Part shown: piece after piece, positions 33,830-45,300 of the stretch | Layout: every line of letters starts with the position of its first letter | How positions within the stretch are numbered: the first letter of the stretch is position 1 | From: Neoceratodus forsteri | Taxonomy: Eukaryota; Chordata; Ceratodontiformes; Ceratodontidae | Reading direction: 5' to 3' | Assembly (NCBI GenBank): GCA_016271365.2 | Contig: CM028131.1 | Span: 168,334,501 to 168,398,500 of the forward strand | Length of the DNA: 64,000 nucleotides | The notes under the pieces: model-generated | The model's input: only the letters and a program-made list of their open reading frames with translations | Databases searched by the model: none | What the model was told of the DNA's origin: nothing | Program-made: the position numbers and the translations under genes

Positions 33830-35235
33830 TGAGCTGCTCTAGTCTGGATTTATGCCTAGGCACATTATGGAGACTGGATTTGTCATGGTGCAAAATGATC
33901 TCCTTAGAGCATAAGACGGGGATAAACAGCCTATTCTTGTTCTCCTCAGTCTCTCTACAGCATTTTATACCATGGATCATGAAGTGTTACTGGATCACAT
34001 TCGGGAATGCTGTGGACTTTCCAGCACAGTCATCAGCTGGTTTAAGTGTTTTCTCACAGGCACGATGCAATGAGTGGTTATGGGAATTTTTTCCTCCTGC
34101 CAAATGCCCCGTCTTGTTGAGTCCCACAGGGCTTGATGTTGTCGCCCATCTTATTTGCAGTATACATGCTGCCCCTGGGAGACATTATTAGATTTTACAG
34201 CATGGGCTTTCACTGCTATGCAAATGAAACCCAGCTGTATATGTCTTTTGCACCTGGACAACAGGGTGTGGTCTCTGTATTTTACTCTTGCCTGGCCAAG
34301 GTTCAGGGCTGGATGTCCTCCAGCTGGTTAAAGCTCAACTCAGATAAGACTGAGGTAATGGTTATTGAGTCTGATCATTGGTGGGATGCTGAGCAGGTAA
34401 GGGAGAATTCTGGTCTGGTGCTTGGTGACTCCCAGTTGACCATCTCCACAAAGGTAAAAAAACCTGGGCATGATCCTCGACAGCTATCTGACAATAGAGG
34501 CTCAGGGGTCGGCCATTGTCCAAAGTGGATGCTACCACTTGAGGAATATTACCTGGATAAAATCTTTTATCCCTCCTGATGACCTGGCCTTACTAATACA
34601 TGCCTTTGTAACATCCAGGCTTGATTACTGCAATGCCTTCTGCCTGGGGCTAAATGGAGGCGCCCTGTGTCACTTGCAGCTAGTGTAGAATCTAGCAGCC
34701 AGGCTGTTCACAGACGTTCCTAGATCCTAACATATAACACTGGTCTTACATGGTCTTCACTGAATGCCAGTGAAGTGGCAGATTGCCTTCAAAGTTGGAT
34801 TGCTGACCTACAAAGCCCTATATAGCCTGGGGCTTTGCCACCTGTATGACCTACTGTGTCCTTACCAACCCCCTCATCCTCTCCGCTCTGCTGAGGAAGG
34901 CCTCCTATTGGTTCTCAGGGTCCAGATGAAATTATATAGTGAGCGTGTTTTCTCAGTAGATGGCCCAACCCTGTGGAACTTGCTCCCAATGTCTTTGAGA
35001 GAGGACCCCTCACAAGAAGCCTTTAAGAGGGGTTTAAAGTTCCACCTATTTAAGGAGGCCTTTTCTTTATATTAAATCAGTTGACAATGCTTCATTCACA
35101 TTCAGTCTCATTCAATTTTAGTTGTGATAATTGTTTGCTATATTTTATTCTTGTATTTTTACATTGCGTATTTTACTGTTTAGCACCTAGATCCTCCGGG
35201 GATGGGCACTTTACAAATAAAGCTTTACTTACTTA
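33830..35235 (+). pseudogene. L2 LINE 3' half
   Basis: A 5'-truncated L2 reverse transcriptase. In shifting frames it shows SGFMPRHIMETG and MVQNDLL, then LLSLSTAFYTMDHEVLLDHI (about 33943-34000), the L2 'LLDLSAAFDTVDH' block. Next comes the LSPILFAVYMLPLGDIIRFY block (about 34139-34198), then FHCYANETQLYMSF (about 34210-34250), where YANE replaces the catalytic YADD. The tail includes WLKLNSDKTEVMVI, TSRLDYCNAF and IAFKVGLLTYKALYSLGL, ending with GPTLWNLLPMSLRED and FKRGLKFHLFKEAF. The 3' end is a TTAC repeat near 35235. It is inactive. Confidence 0.85.
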
Positions 35236-35239
35236 CTCA

Positions 35240-35848
35240 CCACTTCACCTGGGGCCATAAAGGGTTGATCCTTTCACCCTATCTCTTTCTGACTGCAAGT
35301 TTAATTTATGAGACAGATAGTTACTGGGGGTGGGGGAGGCAATTTAAAAGTTGCCACCATTGAAGCTCTTGTATGCCTGGTCCTTAAAAGTGGATCCAGA
35401 GTGGTACATAACCAAACGATGTGAGATGCTGCCATAACGTGAAACTGTCATTCTGACTCTGCATATGGGAACTGTTTCACTTGGTGCTGTCCATGAATTC
35501 TCTCCACACAGGGGTTTTCAACAGCTGTACTTATGGTGGAAAGTTTCTCTGAGCTGCACCATCAAGCAACGCGAAGGTGCAGTCTCTGTGAGAGAGGGAA
35601 CAGCACTGGAAAGATGCTGGAATATGTATACATGCTAGCAGGGAACTGACAGCTACCAAATTAATCTCTAGGAAATCACAGCTGCTAAAACACACCAATG
35701 GCATAGTATTCAGCCACACTGTAGGTGTTTGCTTCCTCTTGGGGGAAATACCACTACATGGGGATGGGGTGTTGAGGTGTGGAAGGAGAGAAAGGATTCA
35801 TATTAAATGTGGTAATGGGAACAATAGTCCCAGTTACTGATCCCTTAG

Positions 35849-35895
<47 letters not shown>

Positions 35896-36990
35896 CCTTC
35901 TTAACCCCACCAAGGCAATAACTGGCAAGGGAAAGGGAGTGAAAAGGTATGAGATTTTAAGGTAGACTGTACATAGCAAGAGACAGTTGATCTGTCGGAT
36001 CTGGGAGGGGAGAAGGTACAGAAGCATTGAGCTGAATTGACCTTCCTTATGCCTGTGTATTGGCAGCATTAGGTAAAATATTTTAATAGGGCATGCTGCG
36101 ATACAGAAGACTGCTTGTGGATGTAGACGTGTGTGTGTGGGGAGTATTTGCCACAGCAATGGCAGATGGAACCAATATTTCACTGCATACAAGGGACAGA
36201 TACATGCATATCTCCTGCACACAGGTTGGGGAGGAGTCAAATAAATAACCTAGTCTGTTGTCATGATAAATGGGTCTTGCACAACTAGGTGGAGATTGAT
36301 TAAACTCAAGCTAAGTTACTCAGTCAGAGACGAGGATGAGGCAGCCCCTTCCAAGAATCCTGTTTGCAGCAAGCTAACATAAAGTCTGATTAGAGTATTT
36401 TATTTGCCATATACATGTGACAGCATGTTAGCCACTCGGGTCTCTTTTCCCCTCCCCCCCCAACAGTGCGTGAGAAATGCATCAGATTATTATCACTTGA
36501 GCCTTCATCCTCTCCTCTTTTTCTCTCACAAATGTTAACCAAGGGAAAGGTGTATCTATCAGGGTACTGTTTAACTCAGGGTTAGAAACATATTCCTTTG
36601 GCTCCCATATACTGATAATATAGGACTTGCATGGATATTTCTACAGCACCTTAGGCTACTGAACAGGACTCAAATAGCCAGAGATATCATGGAGGTAAGT
36701 AGGGATAGAAGGGTGAAGGTAGTAGGCAAACAAAAGGTTGCCATTCACATCAGCAAACTCTTTGGGGCATCCTTACGGTATTCTACAAAGCTAGCTACAA
36801 CCTTTCACTGAACATGCTAACAGTGTAAAGACAATAAAGCAAAAGTCATGGATGCTTGGAGAAGCTACAGATGCTCAAATATTGATACGTTAACCGAGTT
36901 GCTCTCACCAGTTTTTTCATGTTCACAAATTCTCGCACTCCTCTCTTTCTTGCAATTCACACTCTTTCTGTTGTTGTCCCTCTAATATCT
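35240..36990. other. Unassigned region with (TA)n at 35852-35896
   Basis: Apart from a TA microsatellite of about 45 bases and a purine-rich stretch near 36000, I see nothing I can assign. It is the left flank of the Gmr1 insertion. Confidence 0.45.
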
Positions 36991-36996
36991 ACTCAC

Positions 36997-37758
36997 TGTG
37001 ATGCCTGGCCAGCTGGTTACGATTATTGTATGATATTGGTATTATAAATAAATGGTCAGTGTATGAAAGATCAGTCTGTGCAATTTGGCCCTTTTAATTA
37101 CAGGATGTCAGCAGCTGAAACCACATGATGTAATTAAAACTGATAAGGGCACCAGTTAATTAACTACCTTCTTTCCAGTGGGCATTTTATTACCTTTTAT
37201 GACATGCTCAGGCTTTTGAAGTGAAAACACAATCTAAAGTTTATGATGTCAGGAAAGAAAGGGTAATTTGGCTGTTCCTATCAAGTTTAACACCTAAATG
37301 ACAAATGCTGAGATTTCTAAGTTCAAAGGAAAAATGGTTAATTAAGGAGTTTTATATAGAAAATGTCTGTTTTCTTCTGATGTCACAAGACCTATAGAGC
37401 CATCTCTAATAAGCTGCCTTACTATATCTCCTGCTGTCTTCCCCTGAGTATAATTGGGAAATACGCGTTAAGAAGTCACTCAGCTATTACACTTAAAGTA
37501 CCCAAAGCAAAATCCCGCTTCGGCAGGGCAGCCATAAGCTTCGTGCTACCTACCTTATGGAACGATCTACAAAAAACCCTCAAATTAAGCACTCTAATCG
37601 GTATAAATGCCTTCAAGATGCTTTATTTCCATACAATCAGAGAAGTATGTAACTGCTTCACCCTCTCAGACCCAGTACCAGTGTCTGCACTGGTATATAG
37701 CCACGCCTAGACCCAATTTTAAGTACTGACCCCCCAGCTTGCTCCTCACCAGCCTAAT

Positions 37759-37794
<36 letters not shown>

Positions 37795-38349
37795 CCCCCT
37801 GTCTTATCAACACTAGGGCCATCCATCCCCTTATTCTTCCTTTCCCAACCTCGGATAATGAGCTCACTACCCTGGGTTGTGACATCCTACCATGCCACAT
37901 ACTTTATAGCATTCAATCCCCGAGGCTCACACATACTCCTTTTCTCCATCCACCTTCTCTACATCCCATTTTACCAACTCCTTTCTGTGCACTGTGCCCT
38001 CCTAGCCTTTCTCCCCCTACCTCCCTCCCTTCCCCCTACCTTCACCTCTACCTGGTGTATATTTTTATTTTTATTTTTTTCTTCCGTTACTTCCTCCTGC
38101 AACCTTAGATAACCTGCTTTATCTTCCTATAGACACTTCTATGTATGTAAATACCGTGTTATCTGTACAATATCTGTATAAATTCTATGTACATATGAAC
38201 TTCTTTTTCTTCCTCTCTGTAAAGAGTATTATTTGTATTGCCTTGTAAATACCTGAGTTGACCTGTATATACAATTGTTCATGCTCCACCCAGGTCCATC
38301 TTGCAAATGAGCTTCTGCTCAATGATGAACGCCTGGTTAAATAAAGGAC

Positions 38350-38387
<38 letters not shown>

Positions 38388-39140
38388 TAACATACCTCCT
38401 GATAGGAAATCATGTTTGTAATTTTGTATTCTAAAAGGAGGCACTAGATGACTCACAGAAGTGATGTGGTGACACCGAGTTTAAGCTGATACTTGTGTCT
38501 GAAATATAGGTCATATTATTTTGGGACTCCAAGAGAAAAACAGTTCTCTGATCTAACTAAACACACTTCCAGAGGTAATACCTTAGACATCAAACATCTA
38601 ACTGTATTGTGGTAGGAGTTTTGCTTTGTAATTTTCCCTTGTTCTTTTATGTGATTGTGAGCTCTTTGATATATTGTTCTGTGTTTACATTTGTTTTCAT
38701 AGTGTTATCATCTTTTAGTAAAGAACCTTTTCTGTGAAAGACTGCCTGAGTGTCTGTCAGTTCTTTTTGCATGTGACATACAGGTGGTTAAGACTGACAA
38801 CTGTCCAACAGCTTGATGGTGTTACTAAGCTTGGTAAAAGGTAAAAATATACCTAAGGTCTCTTACACAGTTTTAAGGGTTCATTTTGGATACCTGGTTA
38901 GGTGCCCTTAGGAGAAAGATATATTGCATCCCCCCAAAGAGAACATTATCTGAGCCTGTACATTTAGGTACACTAGCATAAGGTTTACAGTTTGAATCCC
39001 CCCAGAACATGAGACTAAAGGTGATTCAGACCCAAAAGCAGACAGGAGGGTTACTCTGTCTGTTACCTGTTCACACTATTGTGCGCTGAGGTTGGCACTG
39101 TGGGAGTAAAGGACCTGACCAGCAGAGTGTGTTTGTGACA
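36997..39140 (+). repeat. Gmr1 5' LTR, interrupted by a LINE
   Basis: It matches the 3' LTR along its length, from TGTGATGCCTGGCCAGC to TGTGTTTGTGACA. Without the LINE at 37388-38384 it is about 1.15 kb. The internal region begins GATCTGGTTGGCAGCAGTG, which should include the primer-binding site; I did not identify the tRNA. Confidence 0.9.
37388..38384 (+). mobile_element. L2-like LINE 3' end inserted in the 5' LTR
   Basis: The LTR reads GATGTCACA before it and ATTTAACATACC after it; these are nearly adjacent in the 3' LTR. A coding tail at 37430-37710 reads KVPKAKSRFGRAAISFVL, then LWNDLQKTL and INAFKMLYFHTI, the conserved end of L2-group ORF2 (the 'aFs..LWNsLP' region). Then come a (TC)n tract (37761-37791), CT-rich sequence, a stem-loop (GAGCTTCTGCTC at 38309-38320), CCTGGTTAAATAAAGG and a GATT repeat (38350-38387). 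This copy ties the hairpin tails in the window to L2. No clear duplication is visible. Confidence 0.75.
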
Positions 39141-39355
39141 GATCTGGTTGGCAGCAGTGTGATGAAATATTGGTAACACAAGCTTTAACTGCTTAGTGTG
39201 TCAGCTTAATACTGTACAGCTCACTTGCAAAATAAGGCAGTGATTTATTTTTAATAGAGAAAACAGAACAATGTAATTTTGCTTACAGTCAAAGTTCCTA
39301 CCTGTTTTATTTTTTTTCAATGTGCAAGTTAGAGTAGCTGTAGTTAGGGAAAAAG

Positions 39356-40850
39356 ATGGTGTCCAACTACAGTGAGCATACTGCAGACTACCTGAAGCAG
39401 TTGTGCAAGGAGAGAGGAGTCCTGCACAAGGGGAGAGACACCAAGCAGAACCTCATGGATGCTCAGATGGCCGCTGATGCCTAGAGTGTCGAGTCACAGT
39501 CCATGACTGTAAAGGATCAGACCGTGGACATGGAGGGGCCAGTGGCCAGTGCAGCGTCCAGATCCAGTGAGGAGGACAGCAGGGCCAGTGCAAGCCAAGG
39601 GCCACAGCAGCAGGGGAAGGTCACCAGCATTCTGCAGCCAGAAGCAATCAGGCTGCATATTGAGTTGCGCAGAATGGAGCTGGAGTTCCAGAGAGAGGCT
39701 GAGTGAGAACAGCAAGAAGTGGAGAGAGAGAAATGAGCTACAGAGGAGAAAAGTAAGTGAGAACGGAGAGATGTGGAGTGAAAGAAATGAGCTGCAGAGG
39801 AGAAGAGGGAGCGAGAACAGAGAGAGGCTGAGTGAGAACAGTGAGCCACAGAGGAGAAGAGGGAATGAGAATGGCGAGAAGCAGAGTGTGAACAGTGAGA
39901 GGCTGACCGTGAAGAGCATGAGCACCAGAGGTGACATGAACTGGAGAAACTACGACTCCAACCATCAACACCAGAGCAGATAAGTGGCTTGGGTTTAACT
40001 GGAACTACAGTACTGGGTTACAAATTAAATTTCAAATTGATAGCTGAATTTAAAGAGGGGGAGGATATGGATGCCTTTTTAAATTCCATTGAAAACGTTT
40101 GTATTCAGGCAAAGATTCCTAGAGGGTCCTGGAGCATCCAGCTATCCTCACTACTTACTGGGAAAGCTCGGGATGCATTGGGTCAAATGGACAATTAGGA
40201 CAGTAATGATTACAGAAAACTTAAAGCTGCACTTTTAAAAAAGTTTGATTTAACTGCAGAAGCATACAGAGCTAAATTATGTAAGCTCAGGAGAAGCCCT
40301 GACATCAGCTACGAGGAGCTAGCCATGAAATAACATCAGTGTTTAAAACATTAATGGAAAGGAATTAAAGCAAACTCTGTAGATAAAATTGAAAATGCTA
40401 TTTTGTTAGAATAGTTTTGTTGGGCATGCCCAGCAAAGCTGAAAACCTGGCTGAAGGACCAAGATCCCAAAACAGTGCAAGAGGCTAATGAACTCTCAGA
40501 CTGCTATGTCAATAGCAGAACTGCTCCGAGAGTGAATGTGGTGGATGTGGCAATGCAGAAAGGGAAAAACATGCCTTCAGGGCAGCTAAAACCCTCCCTG
40601 ACTCCACCAATACCAGTTAGCCCCAGGTTTCAAAGAAAAGATTTTTCTGAGAAAAGAAACGAATGTTGGGTTTGCAAATAAACTGGGCATATTGCCGGAC
40701 AGTGTCCCAAAAGGATGAGCAATATGCAAATTGAGGCTAGGAAAGAAGTGGGTAGTTTGTGTCCCTGGAAGCATGCTTGTGAACATGAGGGAACCCATGC
40801 ACCCAGTCACTGTGAATGGTGTACAGACACAAGGGTTAAGAGACACAGGG
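39356..40850 (+). pseudogene. Gmr1 gag
   Basis: The gag protein forms the particle and binds RNA. It starts at ATG 39356 with YLKQLCKERGVLHKGRDTKQ, a pattern like the SAP-type helix pair at the start of many vertebrate gypsy gag proteins. It stops at 39481, then a Glu/Arg-rich region with repeats runs to about 39915. A capsid-like part follows from about 39989 (ELNFKLIAEF-type, with FLNSIENVCIQAKIP and LTGKARDALGQM). A zinc knuckle lies at about 40666-40700 (CWVCK, stop, TGHIAGQC). The spacing suits CCHC, but a stop falls inside it. At least four stops or frame changes are present. Confidence 0.75.
39690..39915 (+). repeat. Degenerate internal repeats in gag (Glu/Arg-rich)
   Basis: Units of roughly 50-60 bp contain GCTGAGTGAGAACAG, GAAATGAGCT and ACAGAGGAGAAGAGGG. 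In one frame they give ELQRRKVSENGEMWSERNEL, then similar stretches. They probably encoded a charged coiled coil; length changes between units would explain the frame loss here. Confidence 0.65.
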
Positions 40851-40852
40851 GT

Positions 40853-42081
40853 CTGATTGGTTTATGACAGATGTTAAGGAACCATCGTGGAGTATGGAAA
40901 CCAGCAGAATGAGTTATACGAATGTTAAACATGTTCTATGTGCAGGAATGAAGAAACATAATATTGGGAAATTAACTATTTGTATGCAAACTATGGTTCA
41001 AGTTTGGAATAAGGTATTTTATAATCAAAAATATAAAAATTATGTTGCTTCATGCACCGATATATAAAAATAATAAGTTCCCTCCTTCTCTATCCAACTC
41101 TATTTTTAAACAGTGGTATGATAAAGGTCTTAAGGAATTTGATCAATTTTGCCATGAAGGGGAAGCATATGATTATAATTCATTAAAGTGTAGATATAAT
41201 TTACTGAATGAGCAGTTCTTTAGTTATCTTCAGGTTAGAAATTGCATTTGTGGTATTTTTTAACAAGACCCCCATTATACAATGAACCAGACAGAGGATG
41301 TGCTGTCAAGGGGTTCTAAGGTGAAATTAATTCCACAAATTTATCAGATTATTTCTCCCAAGACAGTGGATGTGTCATCACGACTTAAGGTTAAATGGGA
41401 ACAAAATTTGCAATGTGTTATTCCAAATCGCGAATGAAAAGCCACTTTAAACATGAAGAGATGAGGGTTGAGATCTATTCGATTACAACAGATTATGTTC
41501 AATATCCTGCATAGGACATATTATACTCCAGCTCGTTTACATAAAATTAATCCAATTATATATTTTGGGTGCCCGAGGTGTGTTAATAATATGGGAACTT
41601 TAGAGCATATGCTCATAACCTGCCCTCAGCTTATTCTGCGGTGGGATCAAATTCTGGAATTATTGTCCAAAATAGTTAAAGTTAAGTTAATTAAGAATCC
41701 AAATTAGATGCTAATCAGGATAAGCAATCCATATGGTAGTCTTCAGCCCACGCAGCAATATTTCACTAATATTAGTATGGCTTCGGCTTTTAAGCAAATT
41801 TTGCTTGGGTGGAAGAATCCCATACCTCCATCCTTCAACTTACAGATGAATTCCATGACTGTGATTCACACATTAGAATGTATTCATTATTGTACTATAA
41901 AGCACATGGAAACATTTAATAATATTTGGCTTCCTGTTCATGAAATGTTGATTGCTAATAAATAGATATTTTTTATGTCTTTTTCATGATTTTTGATTTG
42001 TGTTAAAGAATGGTGACCCATGATTTTAATCCTACATTGTAACTTATTTTTATTTGCAATAAAAAAAAGAATAATCAAAAA
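40853..42081 (+). mobile_element. L1/Tx1-type LINE fragment in the protease
   Basis: A 5'-truncated copy covers the C-terminal part of L1 ORF2. It has TMVQVWNKVFYNQKY, then FKQWYDKGLKEFDQF, NEQFFSYLQVRN, and the conserved LHRTYYTPARLHKINP followed by CPRCVNNMGTLEHMLITCPQ (about 41495-41635). An A-rich tail lies at 42055-42081. It is flanked by AAGAGACACAGGGG (40838-40851) and AAGAGACATGGGG (42082-42094), a target duplication with one base changed. Frames are interrupted, for example by TAA at 41066 and TAG at 41705. Confidence 0.85.
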
Positions 42082-42735
42082 AAGAGACATGGGGCATCCC
42101 TTACATTGGTAAAAGGGGATCTGGTAGAGCCTGGTCAGCTTATACCCAATACATTTGTAACTGTACAAGGCTTCACTGGTGAGTAGAGATGCAGCAAATT
42201 TAAATTCTGCTGGTGAAGTGAATGCAAAGTGGGCACTTCATGTTGCCACTCCGCTACATGGAGTGGACAATGCAAAGTGCTCACTCCGCCTTGTCATTAC
42301 CACTTCACGTTAAGGCGGAATTGCAATGCGAAGTAAGTCAAAGTCATTGTTTTTAATGGACTTCGAGTTCCTCATTATGATTCTAAGTGATCCACTTGGT
42401 GTTTCAGACTTGGCAGCCCCCCCACACATCACATGGCTTACAGTACTGTAAATCACATGCTCTTTAGCTAGGCAGGAAGGAAGTGAGTCATACAAGAAGA
42501 CACTTTTACTTTCTCCTTTGCAGACGGAGAGAGAGGAGTGTGTTTTGTGACTGCTGATACTTTGAGATCAGAGCGAGGAGGAGAATTAAACTTTGATTTA
42601 GACCCAATAATTTTTTTAAAAGCTACATTTTTTTGTCTTTTCAGTACTCTTTTTTACTTAATTTGTTCTTTCTGTAAATTTTATTTTTCTCACCTTTATA
42701 AGTAGTCTGTTTTTTGTCTGTGTCTATGTGACTGT

Positions 42736-43626
42736 GTGTGTGTGTTGTGTGACAATGTTAGTAGTGTTTGCTCAGTAGGAGAGATGAACCAGGGTGAGGG
42801 AATGTCTGGGATGGGGGCAGCTCTGGGAGAGCGTGGTAGTGGTAAGTGTCATACCGTGCACTTGTGTGGGGGGCATGGGCACCCATTCCTGTCAGACTGC
42901 TTGAAACTTGTGAGTGTCCCCTCCCCAGAAGCAGGACCAGCACTGCCTCCTGTCTTGACTCTGAGGCAGTTGAAACACCACCACCACCACCAAGTCCTGC
43001 AAAAGGTCCTCTGGAGCAGGATGTGCCTGTTCCCCCAGGCCCAGTTGTGGATCCCATCCCTGTTCAGCACCGTGACCAGCTGCCAGTTCATCTGGCCCTC
43101 CCCTGCCTGTGCCTGGTCCTTCTCGCATCTCCGTTGTTTGGCAGTTTTTTGACTGTGTTGGGGGGAACAGCAGTGTGGTCAAGTGCCACCTATGTAAGGT
43201 GGAGGTGCACCGTGGCCTCTGGGGGACTCATCTGGGGACTGGGAACCAGCACGCCATATGCTTAATCACCACCAGTTGGAGTGGCAGGCTGCCACAGAAC
43301 GGACCATGCCTGTAGCTGCTGGCCATTCTGTGGCAGAGGATGCAGCAGTGCATGGTGGCATCCCTAAGAAGAGAAGGGCCACAGCAGCACCTGCTGCTCC
43401 ACCAGCACCACGACCACCACCACCAGCAGGTCAGCCTGTAGAACATGTGGACCCCAGAGAACTGCGTGTAACACAGGTTGACCTGGCAGTTCTCTGGAGT
43501 GCTGTTGAGGACAACAATGAGAGGGTGAGTGCTGTGGAGCAGCGGCTGGACCGCATAGAGGGACATCAGTTGCAAACTATGTCCATGCTGGAACTGCTGC
43601 TGGATCACCATGGGATCCCACATTAG
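42736..43626 (+). pseudogene. BED zinc-finger protein of the hAT element
   Basis: The BED domain binds DNA and is common in hAT transposases. The plus frame at 43109-43258 gives SVVWQFFDCVGG, then VVKCHLCKVEVHRG and THLGTGNQHA, fitting the BED layout of W...F, CxxC and HxxxxH. The next frame, 43258-43626, gives a low-complexity Pro/Ala stretch, then a helical C-terminus (VDLAVLWSAVEDNNERVSAV and RLDRIEGHQLQTM), ending at 43625. Upstream, ATG 42784 begins a short frame leading to a possible splice donor at 42841 (GTAAGT) with acceptor-like sites near 42893 and 42966. Whether frame changes reflect introns or decay cannot be settled here. Downstream transposase domains are absent. Confidence 0.65.
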
Positions 43627-43850
43627 TTATTTTTTCCTCACACCATATGCCCCCCACACCTTCCTTGCTGTGTTATAAAATGTATTCCTCCACCATCCCT
43701 GACCCTTGTATGTAATTATGCCCTTTTCTTGTTGTCTTCCGTATGCGTGACACTTTGTATTCTAAGCAGTGCAAGTATATTGTGCTAAACTGCATGAGTG
43801 CAGTCAGTCTTCTTTCCAGTCTGTGTATGTACTGCAGACACTGTCTAACT

Positions 43851-44330
43851 CCCTGACTTAAAAACACTTATTAATGAGTACAATGGTGGGGTGGTGATGC
43901 ATGGAGAGAGGCTACAAAACAGGCTTACAATACATCCAAGTAACTAGTAAAAAAAATTAATGTTGTGATTCGTGACATGATCGTAAATCATGATTTGTAA
44001 TCGTGATGATGAAGAAACATGAATGCCTACGACTGTACTTCCCCAGATCCCAATGAGGTGTGGCACAAAACTTCCTGACTTAAAAACACTCATTAATGAG
44101 TACAATGGTGGGGTGGTGAAGCCTGGAGAGATACTACAAAACAGGCTTACAATACATACAAGTAACTAGTAAAAAAATTAATGTTGTGATTCGTGATGTG
44201 ATCGTAAATCGTGATTTGTGACTGCATTTGTGACCGTGATGATGATGAAGAATGTGATTTGTATCACAAGTGACTCACGATGATAGTTCTGACTTAAAAA
44301 TGCATATTAATGAGTACAATGTTCACGCAG
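43851..44330 (+). repeat. ~220-bp tandem repeat within the hAT element
   Basis: The unit starts CTGACTTAAAAACACTTATT and includes GAGTACAATGGTGGGGTGG, CAGGCTTACAATACAT and GTTGTGATTCGTGA. Copies start at about 43852 and 44073, with a third partial copy at about 44289. The sub-repeat GTAAATCGTGATTTGTGA and GATGATGA runs vary in number. Confidence 0.8.
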
Positions 44331-44331
44331 A

Positions 44332-45300
44332 ATTATGCATCACACCTGTCCAGTACTCTGAAGGGAAGCCAAAGAAACAACTGTGACTTAAGTTAGAGCT
44401 GGAGATTGGGCCCTAAAGAGATGCAAATGCACAGACAGATTAAGATTGCACTGCACACAGAAGAGATGCAGATGCAAAGGCACAACACCTAACCAGTGCT
44501 CACCATCAGAAATTCAAATCTGGAAAAGAATACCTTTGCCAGTTGGGGCGGGCCATGGGGGGGCAGTGTACTGCACTGCCACAGTAACAGTCACTAGTAC
44601 TAGTACCAGTAATGACACCACAAAGAAGTACAAAAATCACACAGTTGCAGTGGATAGCAGCTTCACATTGCTGAAATTTTTATGTGGCACAATATAAGGT
44701 GTCTGATTTGATGACACGCGTCACACACATACTCACATACACACACGAAGTAATGTGTAGCAAATTGAAACCTTCAGTAATATAACCACATATTTTAAAC
44801 AAACTAAAATTATGCCCTGCTGCACCACAACAATCAGCAAAAAAATGGCTAGAATTATTGAAAATATTACTGTGTGTACATTAACACAGTTATACAAGAA
44901 AAATATAACCAAAACAGAAAGCACTGTCTTTTTCTCCAAGGTAATCTACCTACACCACAAATACGCCCCTTCCCAAAGCACACTTCCACTGTCTCTTAGT
45001 ACACAGACTGAATATTGTACATTAACATTCAAAATCCACACACAAACAATAAATGCTCGATGATATGAGCACAGGTCGGTTTCCTATAAGTGATGAACTA
45101 AAGTTTCAGCAAAAAAAAAAAATGAATCAAAAAGGCTTTTTTAACAGCTTTTAGAAGGTTTGAATCACAGAGAGCTCTCAGAGCAGATTATCTCCTACAG
45201 CTTCCTATACACACTACTGCAAACTTGAGGCTGTGCAGAACAACCTAGAGCCCATGTGACATGAAATCCCATGAATCACTGCAAAATTCACCTTTGGAGC
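44332..45300. other. Unassigned interior of the hAT element
   Basis: No coding motif. Short random frames such as 44446-44697 and 44812-45063. This is where the remaining transposase would lie in a full element, so it looks replaced or eroded. Confidence 0.4.

Noticed and set aside
36900..36996. Left continuation of the L1-type ORF2 seen at 50.67 kb, which would put the Gmr1 element inside it
   Set aside because: No L1-type motif is visible to the left of 36997, so the gypsy element may simply lie beside it.
37758..38108. 116-codon Ser/Leu/Pro-rich frame
   Set aside because: It is translation of a (TC)n microsatellite and CT-rich LINE 3' sequence.
42849..43623. Minus-strand His/Trp-rich frames
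   Set aside because: They mirror the BED protein region; the BED motif on the plus strand explains the coding-like composition.
43851..44330. CRISPR-like array
   Set aside because: Units are about 220 bp and contiguous, without short repeats and unique spacers, in a eukaryotic transposon.
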